The position numbers were made by a program, and so were the translations under genes. Positions 18,801 to 27,033 of a DNA stretch of 64,000 bases are shown piece by piece. How positions within the stretch are numbered: position 1 is the first letter of the stretch; every line of letters begins with the position of its first letter. This DNA is from an uncultured bacterium (GTDB lineage Bacteria > Bacteroidota > Bacteroidia > Bacteroidales > Bacteroidaceae). The DNA is taken from contig CAJMPR010000009.1 in the NCBI GenBank assembly GCA_905215345.1, positions 69,569 to 133,568 of the forward strand, written 5' to 3'. Under the pieces are notes generated by a model that made no database searches, had not been told where the DNA came from, and saw nothing but the letters and a program-made list of their open reading frames with translations.

Positions 18801-18955
18801 CCTTTTTGTAAAACGCTGACTCCAATGAGCCCTTCGCCCAAGTCATCTCTTACTGTACCGGTGATGGTAATGGATTGGGCCCATGTCCCTAATGATATAG
18901 CCGATAAAATAAGAAACAGGCTTAAGGACTTTAGATGAAAGATTGTGTGTTTCAT
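15881..18955 (-). CDS. SusC/RagA family TonB-dependent outer-membrane transporter
   Basis: This 1024-residue TonB-dependent transporter imports oligosaccharides captured by its SusD partner. After a signal peptide (about 1-26) come a carboxypeptidase-regulatory-like Ig domain ([20 protein letters not shown]), the TonB-box region and the plug. The plug carries the SusC hallmarks [21 protein letters not shown] and [31 protein letters not shown]. The barrel runs to the terminal aromatic residues ([10 protein letters not shown]). A promoter about 190 bases upstream gives a long leader. The gene lies in the order HTCS, susC, susD, GH2 on one strand. Confidence 0.96.
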   Translation of the reverse strand: [1024 protein letters not shown]

Positions 18956-19147
18956 AATGAATTAGTTTAACGATTTCATGATTTACATTTTAGTTTTCTT
19001 CCTTGATAAGGAAATAGATTGCCTTATAGGCTGTCTTTTGATTAACTGTCATTGAATGTGTTTTCCATTTGGTTTATTATTAGATTAACAATAGGATTTA
19101 AGTTGTTTTCTAATCGGTGATAAAACAACTATCTGTTTTTATGCTCG

Positions 19148-19155
19148 CAAAAATA
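19148..19155 (-). promoter_or_regulatory. -7 element for the susC-susD-GH2 operon
   Basis: The minus strand reads TATTTTTG, about 190 bases before the susC ATG. The HTCS-binding site would be expected upstream (19156-19285), but I cannot point to it. Nothing else is recognised in the 389-base gap except the HTCS terminator. Confidence 0.5.
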
Positions 19156-19285
19156 GAGCAACCATATTATAGTATCTTCCAAAAGTTGTTTCATTCATCT
19201 CCGGTTTATGTTGCAGAACGTTTCATTTTACCTATATATTTGTTACATGTGATTGCTATCTATTTGATTATGCTGTTGTTGCTAC

Positions 19286-19320
19286 AAAAAAAAGGCGGAC
19301 TACAAGTGATGTAGACCGCC
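19286..19320 (-). terminator. Terminator of the HTCS gene
   Basis: An 11-base stem (19294-19304 with 19310-19320, one A/A mismatch) and a five-base loop are followed on the minus strand by eight T residues. It lies 25 bases beyond the HTCS stop and separates the regulator transcript from the susC promoter. Confidence 0.9.
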
Positions 19321-19344
19321 TTTGCCGGTTAAGTATATGTATTG

Positions 19345-22300
19345 TTAGGCTTCCGAATTTTCTATCTCTCTTTCTGCATAATCTTTGGGCGAACAGCCAT
19401 ATAAGTTTTTAAATGCAATTGAAAAAGAATAAGGATTGGTGAATCCAACTGCATAGCCTATTTGTGATATATTAATCTTCTTCTCTTTTAAAAGTTTTGC
19501 GGCTTGTCTCAAGCGAATGTTGCGAATGAACTCACTGGTAGATATTCCTGCCATTTCTTTTAATTTACGATGCAGCTGGACGCGACTGATTCCTGCCTCC
19601 TCCGCCAGATTTTCGACGGTGAATTTGGAATCTGTCAGATTTCGGTTTACTACCTGCACTAACCGTTCCATTAATTGTTCGTCGTTGGATTTCACCTCGA
19701 TAGATATGATTTTACTTTCCATTTTTTGTCCGCTCCCGAATTTACCTTTCAAGTGAGAACGGGTGGTAATAAGATTACTGCATAATACCATCAATTCTTC
19801 AATTTGGAAAGGTTTAGCAAGAAAGGCGTCGGCTTTCGCTTCCCAACCTTTCAAACGATTATCCATTTCGGTTTGTGAAGTTAGTAGGATGACGGGAATG
19901 TGACTGATATTCGCATTACTTTTTACTTTTTTCAGTAATTCGAATCCGTCCATTTCGGGCATAACTATATCTGAAATGATTAAGTCTATACGTTGTTGCA
20001 GGGCTGTCGACAGAGCTTCGGAACCATTGTTGCAGGTCAGAATTTTATAAATATCTCCTAACTTCCTTTGTAGGTATTCGCAAACTTCCTTATCGTCGTC
20101 CACAATTAATATACGATTATATGTCTTACTCTTTCGGGTAATTTCTTTAGCTTGTTTCAATTCCCAATCTGATGCAATCTCCAATGTAGGTTGCGTTTGG
20201 TTGACCTTATCGGATATTTCCTCATCTGTAAGATGAGAATTACCTAAAGGAAGGCGGATGGTGAAACAGCTGCCTTGAGTATCTGTACGGTTTGTTGCTG
20301 TAATCGTTCCATGATGAAGTTCGACCAACATTTTAGCCAGATTCAACCCAATTCCAAATCCTAATGAAGTATTGGAACTTGCCTGATAGAAACGTTCGAA
20401 TATTCTTTCTGTCTCCTTGTTGTCTAATCCGATGCCCGAATCAAAAATAGAAATTTCGGCATAATGCTTTAAAGGGACACGGAGGGAATTGTCTATACCG
20501 GAGGTAAGGGTTATGGAAATTTCACCTCCATCCGGTGTATATTTAAACGCATTCATCAACAAGTTCATCAGTACTTTATCAAAATTGTTGGAATCCAACC
20601 AGATAGGAAGTGTATCTACATCATGATGATATGAGAATCGGATGTTACGTTTGGTTGCTTGATAATCAAACATATTAAAGATGTCGTTGACAAAACCCAC
20701 TAAATCCGTTTGGCAATAAGTAATCCTCATTTGTCCTTTGTCTATTCTACGAATATCCAATAATTGATTGATTAAATTCAATATTCTATTGGCACTGCGT
20801 TGCATCGTTTTCAGCGCTTTCATGGTAACCTCATCATAATCTTTTTTGATAAGTTCGGTCAATGGACTGATGATTAATGTTATAGGAGAGCGTAGCTCAT
20901 GTGCAATGTTGATAAAGAAACGTAACTTCTCTTCATTGGCTGCTTCCCTTCGTTTTCTGCATTGTCGTTTGTGCCACGTATAATACATTCCTCCCAATAA
21001 TACCAGACACAGGAGTACATAGCCAATCCATGCCCAAGTAGTAAGATACCAGGGTGGTGCTATGTGAATAGATATACTGTTTGTAGGGGAATATACTTCA
21101 TTCTCACATGCACGTATTTCTAATGTGTAGTTCCCCGGTGGCAAGTAGTTGTATGTAATTCTGTTTTCTCCTAATTCTGTTTTGCTCCATTGGGAGTTTA
21201 ATTCTTTGATACGATATTCAAAATAAATATTGGTGCAGTCGTGAAACTCCAAAGTAGAGAATTCCAGGGAGAAGTTATTATCATCGGATGAGAAATACAG
21301 TTCGCGTAAATCCATTAATGTGGTAGTTTCCATTGGATGCTTGGATGTGAGGCTTTTGGCACTTATAGACGAACTGTTTATGAAAAGTTGCGTCAGGATT
21401 GGCCGGTGTAACTGATAAGGAGTACGTACGGAATCGGGTATGAATGAAGTGACTCCATAGAGGCCTCCAAAATATGTGTCTCCTTTATCATTCTGATAAT
21501 ATACGGAGGTCGTATATTCTGTATCAACTAATCCGCTTCCGGAGAAGAAATTCAGTACACGGTTGTCTTCACGATTTATACGGCATAGTCCTTTGTATGT
21601 ACTGCACCAAATGTTTCCTTTGCTGTCAGTCGCTAACCCGCAGATTATATTGCTCGGTATTCCTTCCGCTTTACTAAAATGTTGAGTTGTTTGTGCAGTT
21701 TTATCATAGCAATATAAACCATTATCGGTTCCCATCCATATATGCTGATTGTTATCTTCCAACATAGTATAGCATACGCGCGAATTCAAGATAGAATCAC
21801 AAGCTAATTCTATAAAGATGTTTTTTTCAGGATCATAGCAATTGACGCCAATATTATGGCCTATCCAAATGAGTCCGTTTGAATCACATAACAGAGTGCT
21901 AATCCAGTCGTTTTTTAATTGAATACCTGTACTTAATTGGCTTTGGTAAGTTATTAGTTGGGATATACTGGTTTTTAAATCATAATAAGCGAATCCGGTT
22001 CCTGGTAAAGCAAAATATATGATTTTATTTTTGCCCTCTATGATTTTGCCGACTGTTTTATCTTTAAAGAGTGGGAAAGGGTGACACTTACCTGTACGCT
22101 TGTCCAACTGCCATATCCCTCCATATTTGGTACCTAACCAAAATGTGCCACTGCTGTCTTCTAACATGCAATGTACATATTTGGGCGTACGGAAAGATTC
22201 TTTGATTATACCATTTGCACCTATACGATATAGAGTACAATCGGTATTCCCTACCCAGGTACTTCCCGTTTTATCTTTGTATATAGCAGATACATATCCT

Positions 22301-23331
22301 TTAGGATTAATAGTCGAAAAATCCCAAAAGTTGAATAGGAAAGGCATGTTGGGGATGATAGAGATTCCTTTGTGCTTAGAGTTGATCCATAAATTCCCAT
22401 TCCTGTCTTCTATAAACGCGTGGGCTTTCCCTTTTGCCATATTCGCTATATGACCCGGAATGTTTTCAATGGATTGTAATTTCATTTTTAAAGTATCCAG
22501 ATATAATAATCCATAGCTGTCGGAGTTAATAAGTAACATCCCGTTACTACATTTTATCATCCCTCTTACGTCTACTGACTGATGACCATTGTATGAAACA
22601 GGGGTAAACTCAGCATGCTCCTTGTCTTTCCAAAGACAATATTCGTGAGTAGAGATAAACAATCGTCCGTCTTTATCTTCTTCTATATCATAAACCTTAG
22701 GAGATGGAGCAGGAGGGAGATGGTGTATTTTAGCGGTTTTTGAGTCGGGAGAAATGCAAGCCAAATGATTACCGAGATATGCAACCCATAAATTATGGGA
22801 ATGGTCTTCGTATATGCAATTTGTGAATAATGTATTGCATAACTTAGTAATCCATTCTTGATAAGTGATTTTTAATGTTTTCGGGTCAATGGAAAAAGTA
22901 CCGTATCCTGACGTGACTACCCAAATCTCTCCGTTATGTATTTCGACCATATCCGAAATGCTTGGATGAGAATCATCCGGAAATTGAATGGAATGGAAGT
23001 TGTCTTCATGAGGGCAATAATATTGTAAACCGTTGTTGGTGCCAACCCATAGACGTCCTTCTCTATCTGTTAGAAGTTTACGAACCATATTTCCTGATAA
23101 GGAGGTAGAATCTTTTTCATCATGGAAGTAGCTTACGAACTTCCAACCGTCAAACCTGTTCAACCCATTTTCTGTTGCTATCCATACAAATCCATATGAA
23201 TCTTGAGCCATTTCTACAATAAGGTTACATGAAAGTTTACCCCAACTGTTTAATTGTTTTTGCTGCGCAAAACATTGTAATCCTATTATATTAAATAATA
23301 TAATAAGAATAAAGGTAAGATAGTTTTTCAT
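19345..23331 (-). CDS. Hybrid two-component system regulator (HTCS)
   Basis: This 1328-residue one-protein signalling system spans the inner membrane. A signal peptide (1-22) leads into about fourteen reg_prop propeller blades (for example GFVWIATENGLNRFDG) and a Y_Y_Y domain (about 695-758). One membrane segment is at about 765-785. The histidine kinase has its phosphoacceptor H811 in FINIAHELRSP, followed by an HATPase domain with DSGIGLD and GFGIGLNL. A receiver domain has the acidic cluster VDDD (about 1077-1079) and phosphoacceptor D1120 in IISDIVMPEMDG. An AraC-type DNA-binding domain completes it. It should sense an oligosaccharide in the periplasm and switch on the adjacent susC operon. 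It has its own terminator. Confidence 0.95.
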   Translation of the reverse strand: MKNYLTFILIILFNIIGLQCFAQQKQLNSWGKLSCNLIVEMAQDSYGFVWIATENGLNRFDGWKFVSYFHDEKDSTSLSGNMVRKLLTDREGRLWVGTNNGLQYYCPHEDNFHSIQFPDDSHPSISDMVEIHNGEIWVVTSGYGTFSIDPKTLKITYQEWITKLCNTLFTNCIYEDHSHNLWVAYLGNHLACISPDSKTAKIHHLPPAPSPKVYDIEEDKDGRLFISTHEYCLWKDKEHAEFTPVSYNGHQSVDVRGMIKCSNGMLLINSDSYGLLYLDTLKMKLQSIENIPGHIANMAKGKAHAFIEDRNGNLWINSKHKGISIIPNMPFLFNFWDFSTINPKGYVSAIYKDKTGSTWVGNTDCTLYRIGANGIIKESFRTPKYVHCMLEDSSGTFWLGTKYGGIWQLDKRTGKCHPFPLFKDKTVGKIIEGKNKIIYFALPGTGFAYYDLKTSISQLITYQSQLSTGIQLKNDWISTLLCDSNGLIWIGHNIGVNCYDPEKNIFIELACDSILNSRVCYTMLEDNNQHIWMGTDNGLYCYDKTAQTTQHFSKAEGIPSNIICGLATDSKGNIWCSTYKGLCRINREDNRVLNFFSGSGLVDTEYTTSVYYQNDKGDTYFGGLYGVTSFIPDSVRTPYQLHRPILTQLFINSSSISAKSLTSKHPMETTTLMDLRELYFSSDDNNFSLEFSTLEFHDCTNIYFEYRIKELNSQWSKTELGENRITYNYLPPGNYTLEIRACENEVYSPTNSISIHIAPPWYLTTWAWIGYVLLCLVLLGGMYYTWHKRQCRKRREAANEEKLRFFINIAHELRSPITLIISPLTELIKKDYDEVTMKALKTMQRSANRILNLINQLLDIRRIDKGQMRITYCQTDLVGFVNDIFNMFDYQATKRNIRFSYHHDVDTLPIWLDSNNFDKVLMNLLMNAFKYTPDGGEISITLTSGIDNSLRVPLKHYAEISIFDSGIGLDNKETERIFERFYQASSNTSLGFGIGLNLAKMLVELHHGTITATNRTDTQGSCFTIRLPLGNSHLTDEEISDKVNQTQPTLEIASDWELKQAKEITRKSKTYNRILIVDDDKEVCEYLQRKLGDIYKILTCNNGSEALSTALQQRIDLIISDIVMPEMDGFELLKKVKSNANISHIPVILLTSQTEMDNRLKGWEAKADAFLAKPFQIEELMVLCSNLITTRSHLKGKFGSGQKMESKIISIEVKSNDEQLMERLVQVVNRNLTDSKFTVENLAEEAGISRVQLHRKLKEMAGISTSEFIRNIRLRQAAKLLKEKKINISQIGYAVGFTNPYSFSIAFKNLYGCSPKDYAEREIENSEA

Positions 23332-23462
23332 TAGTATTAACTCTTTGCTCTATATGTGATTAGACATCATCAATTGAATGTTGCAGTAGTAATATTTAAA
23401 TAAGAATATAAAAATAATTATTAATGTTGTAATTAGCAAGTTTAAAAACATATTATTGTTTC

Positions 23463-23492
23463 TTTGAAGTTAATCTGTTTCAACTACTTTTG
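23463..23492 (+). promoter_or_regulatory. Promoter for the flavin-reductase-like/zinc-ribbon gene
   Basis: TTTG at 23463-23466 and TACTTTTG at 23485-23492 lie 18 bases apart, with a leader of about 45 bases to the ATG at 23545. Confidence 0.65.
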
Positions 23493-23544
23493 TATTCACA
23501 TGCGTAACATGATAGGAATAAGATTTTTATAAATATAAACAGAT

Positions 23545-24228
23545 ATGGTTATGGATATTAAAGAAAAAGCGGCGCAAATGGTTGCATCTGCACAAGTAAT
23601 TACGGTAGCGTCTATTGACGAAAATGGCTATCCGCGTCCGGTGGCAATGGTAAAGATTAAGGATGAAGACGGAGCAATCTATGTTTCAACCGGAACCAGT
23701 TCGGCTAAGACCGCGCATTTCAGGGCCAATCCTAAAGCGGGCGTCTCAATTGTAAAGGGCGGTGACAGCATCGTTTATACAGGTGAAATGGAGATTGTAA
23801 CGGATGAAACCATCAAACGTTCTCTTTGGGGGGACTGGATGCTCGACCACTTTCCCGGCGGAATGGAAGATCCGGAGTATTGTGTATTGAAGTTCACACC
23901 CAAATCAGCGACCTATTGGATTGATAACGCATTCGTGAAAAATGACAAATATTTGAATCTGTATTGTCAGAGCTGTGGTATGCCTATGCAAACTGCCGAT
24001 CAATTCGGAACAAACGCAGACGGTTCCGCCAATCAGGAATACTGTTGCTATTGTTACAAAGACGGAGCATTTGTTCAAGACTGTACGATGGAGGGCATGA
24101 TTGAGCATTGCATTAAATACCTTGACGAGTTTAACGGAGCCAGTGATACCCAATTCTCCAAAGAAGAGGCGATTGCACAGATGAAGAAATTCTTCCCGAT
24201 GTTGAAACGTTGGAAAGCAAAGAGTTGA
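23545..24228 (+). CDS. Pyridoxamine 5'-phosphate oxidase-like protein fused to a zinc ribbon
   Basis: This is a 227-residue cytoplasmic protein. Residues 5-130 have the split-barrel pattern of general-stress/PNPOx-like FMN- or F420-binding proteins (VITVASIDENGYPRPVAM, IYVSTGTSSAKTAHFRANPKAGV). Residues 139-225 form a putative zinc ribbon with Cys141, Cys144, Cys167 and Cys170 (YCQSCGMPM and CCYCY), followed by a helical tail. The two parts are each known families; the sequence shows them in one uninterrupted frame. The gene has its own promoter and no operon partner. The function is unknown: a redox or stress role with metal sensing is an inference. Confidence 0.85.
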   Translation: MVMDIKEKAAQMVASAQVITVASIDENGYPRPVAMVKIKDEDGAIYVSTGTSSAKTAHFRANPKAGVSIVKGGDSIVYTGEMEIVTDETIKRSLWGDWMLDHFPGGMEDPEYCVLKFTPKSATYWIDNAFVKNDKYLNLYCQSCGMPMQTADQFGTNADGSANQEYCCYCYKDGAFVQDCTMEGMIEHCIKYLDEFNGASDTQFSKEEAIAQMKKFFPMLKRWKAKS

Positions 24229-24364
24229 TATTTGAAGCTAATGCATGAACAGAATCTGCTTTTGCTTCATGTATAATATCGTCTTTTAACTCCCTGAGTG
24301 AACGATAACTTCCTTTCACTCCTTAACTCCCGGGTATGAATAATGCAGGCTAAAAAGCTATAAT

Positions 24365-24417
24365 AATTACTTCATTTCTGTACGGATATGAGTATCTTTT
24401 TAGAAATGGAAGTAATT
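24365..24417. other. Imperfect 15-base inverted repeat
   Basis: AATTACTTCATTTCT (24365-24379) is repeated in inverted form near 24402-24417 with one extra base. Neither side ends in a clear T-run, so it is not an obvious terminator. It lies in the 512-base gap between 24228 and 24741, which also holds the 22-bp array and a possible structured leader. Confidence 0.4.
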
Positions 24418-24461
24418 GTAGTTGTAGCAACATTATTTACAATTAGTAGATAACTAAGACT

Positions 24462-24549
24462 TGGTCGTTAACATAGGGTACCTCAGTCGTATACTTAGGG
24501 TATCTCTGTATACGACTGAGGTACCCTAAGTATACGACTGAGATAGGCT
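24462..24549. repeat. 22-bp-period array, four units (family A)
   Basis: Four consecutive 22-base units start at 24462, 24484, 24506 and 24528. The first two share the pattern GT, CG, a TATAC- or TTAAC-like core, AGGGTA, CT. The last two share a 13-base block (positions 3-15 of the unit) with inverted polarity relative to the first two. Because of this the array can pair with itself: 24482-24502 is an exact inverse of 24522-24542. A second copy of the family is at 50140-50205. See the findings. Confidence 0.75.
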
Positions 24550-24665
24550 TAATTTAACTCTACTCATAATCAGATAGTTATATTTTATTATTTGATAGGT
24601 AATATCTTTATACAATTTAAAGAGTTGGCAAACTATCACTTCAAGAATGATAGGATATGAAATAT

Positions 24666-24725
24666 GAGCTATAAGATGCGAGTGGCTGTACCGTTATACC
24701 GAATGACATTCGTAGCTTGTAGCTC
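24666..24725 (+). promoter_or_regulatory. Possible structured leader upstream of glycerate kinase
   Basis: A 10-base outer stem (24666-24675 with 24716-24725, one G-U pair) encloses an inner hairpin (24700-24704 with 24708-24712). It ends 15 bases before the ATG at 24741. No known riboswitch class is recognised. It may be chance, and no folding calculation was done. Confidence 0.25.
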
Positions 24726-24740
24726 TAAAATATAGAAACG

Positions 24741-25886
24741 ATGAAAAACATTATTATTGCATCGGACTCATTCAAGGGCTCCCTTACCTCAGCGGAAGTG
24801 GCCGATGCCGCTGAAAAAGGTATTCGGAGAGTATTCCCGCAGTGCAACGTCATTAAGGCCGATGTGGCCGATGGCGGTGAAGGTACAGTAAAAGCTATCG
24901 TAAAAGCTGCCGGCGGTCACTTACATACTGTTGTCGTTTCCGATCCTCTGGGACGACCTGTAAATGCCACCTATGGAGTTACAGAACAAGAAGGTATAAA
25001 AACAGCCATTATAGAAATGTCTGCTGCTAGCGGACTGCTTCATCTACTGCCTGAGGAACGAAATCCCCGGATTACTTCCACATACGGCACGGGAGAAATC
25101 ATTTTAAATGCCCTCAAACGGGGATGCCGTAGATTTCTTATCGGAATAGGCGGTAGCGCTACCAATGATGCGGGCACGGGTATGCTCTCTGCTTTGGGGG
25201 TAAAGTTCTTCGATGATTTGGGAAGAGTCCTCAAAGGTTCCGGAGATGATTTGGGACAAATTGCCCGGATTGACATGTCCTCTCTTATACCCGAAGCGCA
25301 AGTATCAGAATTTATCATAGCCTGTGACGTGGATACTCCTTTCTGCGGCCCTGAAGGAGCCGCTTATGTCTTTGCTCCCCAAAAAGGTGCGACACTTCCC
25401 ATGATAGAAGCCCTCGACAAAGGTATGTTTTCTTTTGCCAAGGTAATTGCCGACAAATTCAAAATAGATATTGTCCCCATAAATGGGGCCGGTGCCGCCG
25501 GTGGGCTTGGAGGAGCATTCAAAGCATTCTTTAATGCCAATCTCACGAAAGGGATTGAAATGGTGCTCAATGCCATTTCTTTCGACTCCATGATTCAAGA
25601 TGCTGATCTTGTGATTACCGGAGAAGGGCGGATAGATTTCCAGACTGCCAAAGGCAAAACAGCAGCAGGGGTGTTACAACATGCCCAAAGGCTTGGTATC
25701 CCAACCATCGCCATAGGCGGGTCTGTGGAAATATGTCCGGAGCTAAAATCAATGGGGTTTGCAGGTATCTATTCCATCATCCATACACCGGTAAGCCTCG
25801 AGAAAGCGATGCAGAAAGACTTTGCGAGCAAGAGCATAAGTCGCACGATAGAACAAATTCTAACTACCATCAAGTGCTTCAGATAA
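24741..25886 (+). CDS. Glycerate kinase
   Basis: This 381-residue cytoplasmic kinase belongs to the GarK/GlxK type II glycerate kinase family, which phosphorylates D-glycerate, usually to 2-phosphoglycerate. The N-terminus IIIASDSFKGSLTSAEVADA is the family signature. Other conserved stretches are DVADGGEGTVKA (near 47-58), IGIGGSATNDAGTGMLSALG (near 135-154), GAAGGLGGAFKAFF and LVITGEGRIDFQTAKGKT (near 290). It stands alone; no glyoxylate or tartronate genes are adjacent, so the source of glycerate is unclear. Confidence 0.94.
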   Translation: MKNIIIASDSFKGSLTSAEVADAAEKGIRRVFPQCNVIKADVADGGEGTVKAIVKAAGGHLHTVVVSDPLGRPVNATYGVTEQEGIKTAIIEMSAASGLLHLLPEERNPRITSTYGTGEIILNALKRGCRRFLIGIGGSATNDAGTGMLSALGVKFFDDLGRVLKGSGDDLGQIARIDMSSLIPEAQVSEFIIACDVDTPFCGPEGAAYVFAPQKGATLPMIEALDKGMFSFAKVIADKFKIDIVPINGAGAAGGLGGAFKAFFNANLTKGIEMVLNAISFDSMIQDADLVITGEGRIDFQTAKGKTAAGVLQHAQRLGIPTIAIGGSVEICPELKSMGFAGIYSIIHTPVSLEKAMQKDFASKSISRTIEQILTTIKCFR

Positions 25887-26015
25887 TACAACGATGTATC
25901 TATTTATTATGTAAACAGTACATACGGCATGCACTGGAGGCATGAAACGGTACACCCTTAACATACTATGAACAAATAACATACAACAAATAAGCAACAA
26001 AAACAGAACAATTTC

Positions 26016-26046
26016 TTTGCAATTTAAAAAAATAGCGCTACTTTTG
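26016..26046 (+). promoter_or_regulatory. Promoter of tRNA-Pro
   Basis: TTTG at 26016-26019 and TACTTTTG at 26039-26046 are separated by 19 bases, 11 bases before the tRNA. Confidence 0.8.
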
Positions 26047-26057
26047 CATCCGCAATT

Positions 26058-26131
26058 CGGGGTATAGCTCAGCCCGGTAGAGTACGCGTCTGGGGGGCGT
26101 GTGGTCGCAAGTTCGAATCTTGTTGCCCCGA
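26058..26131 (+). tRNA. tRNA-Pro (GGG)
   Basis: This is a 74-base cloverleaf. The acceptor stem is CGGGGTA (26058-26064) with TGCCCCG (26124-26130), and the discriminator is A. The anticodon loop CTGGGGG gives GGG. The T loop TTCGAAT is standard. CCA is not encoded. Confidence 0.95.
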
Positions 26132-26142
26132 CATAGCTGAGT

Positions 26143-26180
26143 AAAAAGGAGTTAAGTGATGAACTTAACTCCTTTTTTTT
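26143..26180 (+). terminator. Terminator of tRNA-Pro
   Basis: A 14-base stem (26143-26156 with 26164-26177) is followed by a run of eight T residues (26173-26180), typical rho-independent form. Confidence 0.9.
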
Positions 26181-26214
26181 AGTTAATACAATAAGGACTA
26201 AACCCATTCGTAGT

Positions 26215-27033
26215 ATGGCACAAGAAGTAAACAGTTCATCCAAGTACAAGTCGCCCAAAGCATTGAGACATATCAAGATTTATCTGTTCATCCAGCACCA
26301 CCTGAAAAGTAAAACATTTCATTACACGGTGCTATTCTTCATCATTAGTTCAATTACCGCCATCATATATTCTTCTTTTGAATCAGCGGCTCCCTACAGG
26401 CTACTTCTGTTTGGCGTCACCTACCTCGCGGCATTTATATTTACTATCGAATATGCATTGCGCATCATGGCTGCTCCCGCCAACCATCCCGAAGAAACCG
26501 CACGCAAAGCACGACTTCGATACTTGTTTTCATTTTACGGCTTCGTAGACTTTGTGGCAATACTGCCTTTCTTACTGGTATATCTGTATTGGAATACCGA
26601 AGTCGCCAATCTCATCATACTACCTTATATTTTTATTATCTTTAAGCTGATCCGCTACTCCCGGTCATTCCGCCTTATCGGGGATGTGTTACATCAGGCA
26701 AAAGACGAGTTGATTACAGCATATACGGCATGTGGCATTATGGTTTGTTTCTCCGCCATAGTGATGTACTATATAGAACGTGGTGCACAGCCCGATGCTT
26801 TTGCCAATATCGGCGACGGATTATGGTGGTCTATCGTAGCGTTCACCACTGTGGGTTATGGCGATATATATCCGATTACTCCATTGGGAAAAATCCTGAG
26901 CAGCGTTATCAGCCTTATCGGGATTGCCATGATTGCATTGCCTACGGGTATCATAAGCTCGGCATTCATGGCTATTATGCAGAAACGGAAGAAGGAGGAA
27001 GAACAGAAAGATTCTTTGCCATCCAAAAATTAG
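26215..27033 (+). CDS. Voltage-gated potassium channel family protein
   Basis: This 272-residue inner-membrane protein of the six-helix potassium channel family has hydrophobic segments near residues 40-60, 66-84, 104-125, 132-150, 170-188 and 220-245. The selectivity filter TVGYGD is near residue 220, between the last two segments. A basic fourth segment (KLIRYSRSFRLI) resembles a voltage sensor. The N-terminus is hydrophilic and there is no C-terminal RCK domain. Its 3' end overlaps the convergent acetyltransferase gene by 59 bases. The role (membrane potential or ion balance) is inferred from the family. Confidence 0.92.
   Translation: MAQEVNSSSKYKSPKALRHIKIYLFIQHHLKSKTFHYTVLFFIISSITAIIYSSFESAAPYRLLLFGVTYLAAFIFTIEYALRIMAAPANHPEETARKARLRYLFSFYGFVDFVAILPFLLVYLYWNTEVANLIILPYIFIIFKLIRYSRSFRLIGDVLHQAKDELITAYTACGIMVCFSAIVMYYIERGAQPDAFANIGDGLWWSIVAFTTVGYGDIYPITPLGKILSSVISLIGIAMIALPTGIISSAFMAIMQKRKKEEEQKDSLPSKN

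Noticed and set aside
25860..26276. 138-codon frame on the minus strand
   Set aside because: It runs through tRNA-Pro, its promoter and its terminator, so it cannot be a real gene.
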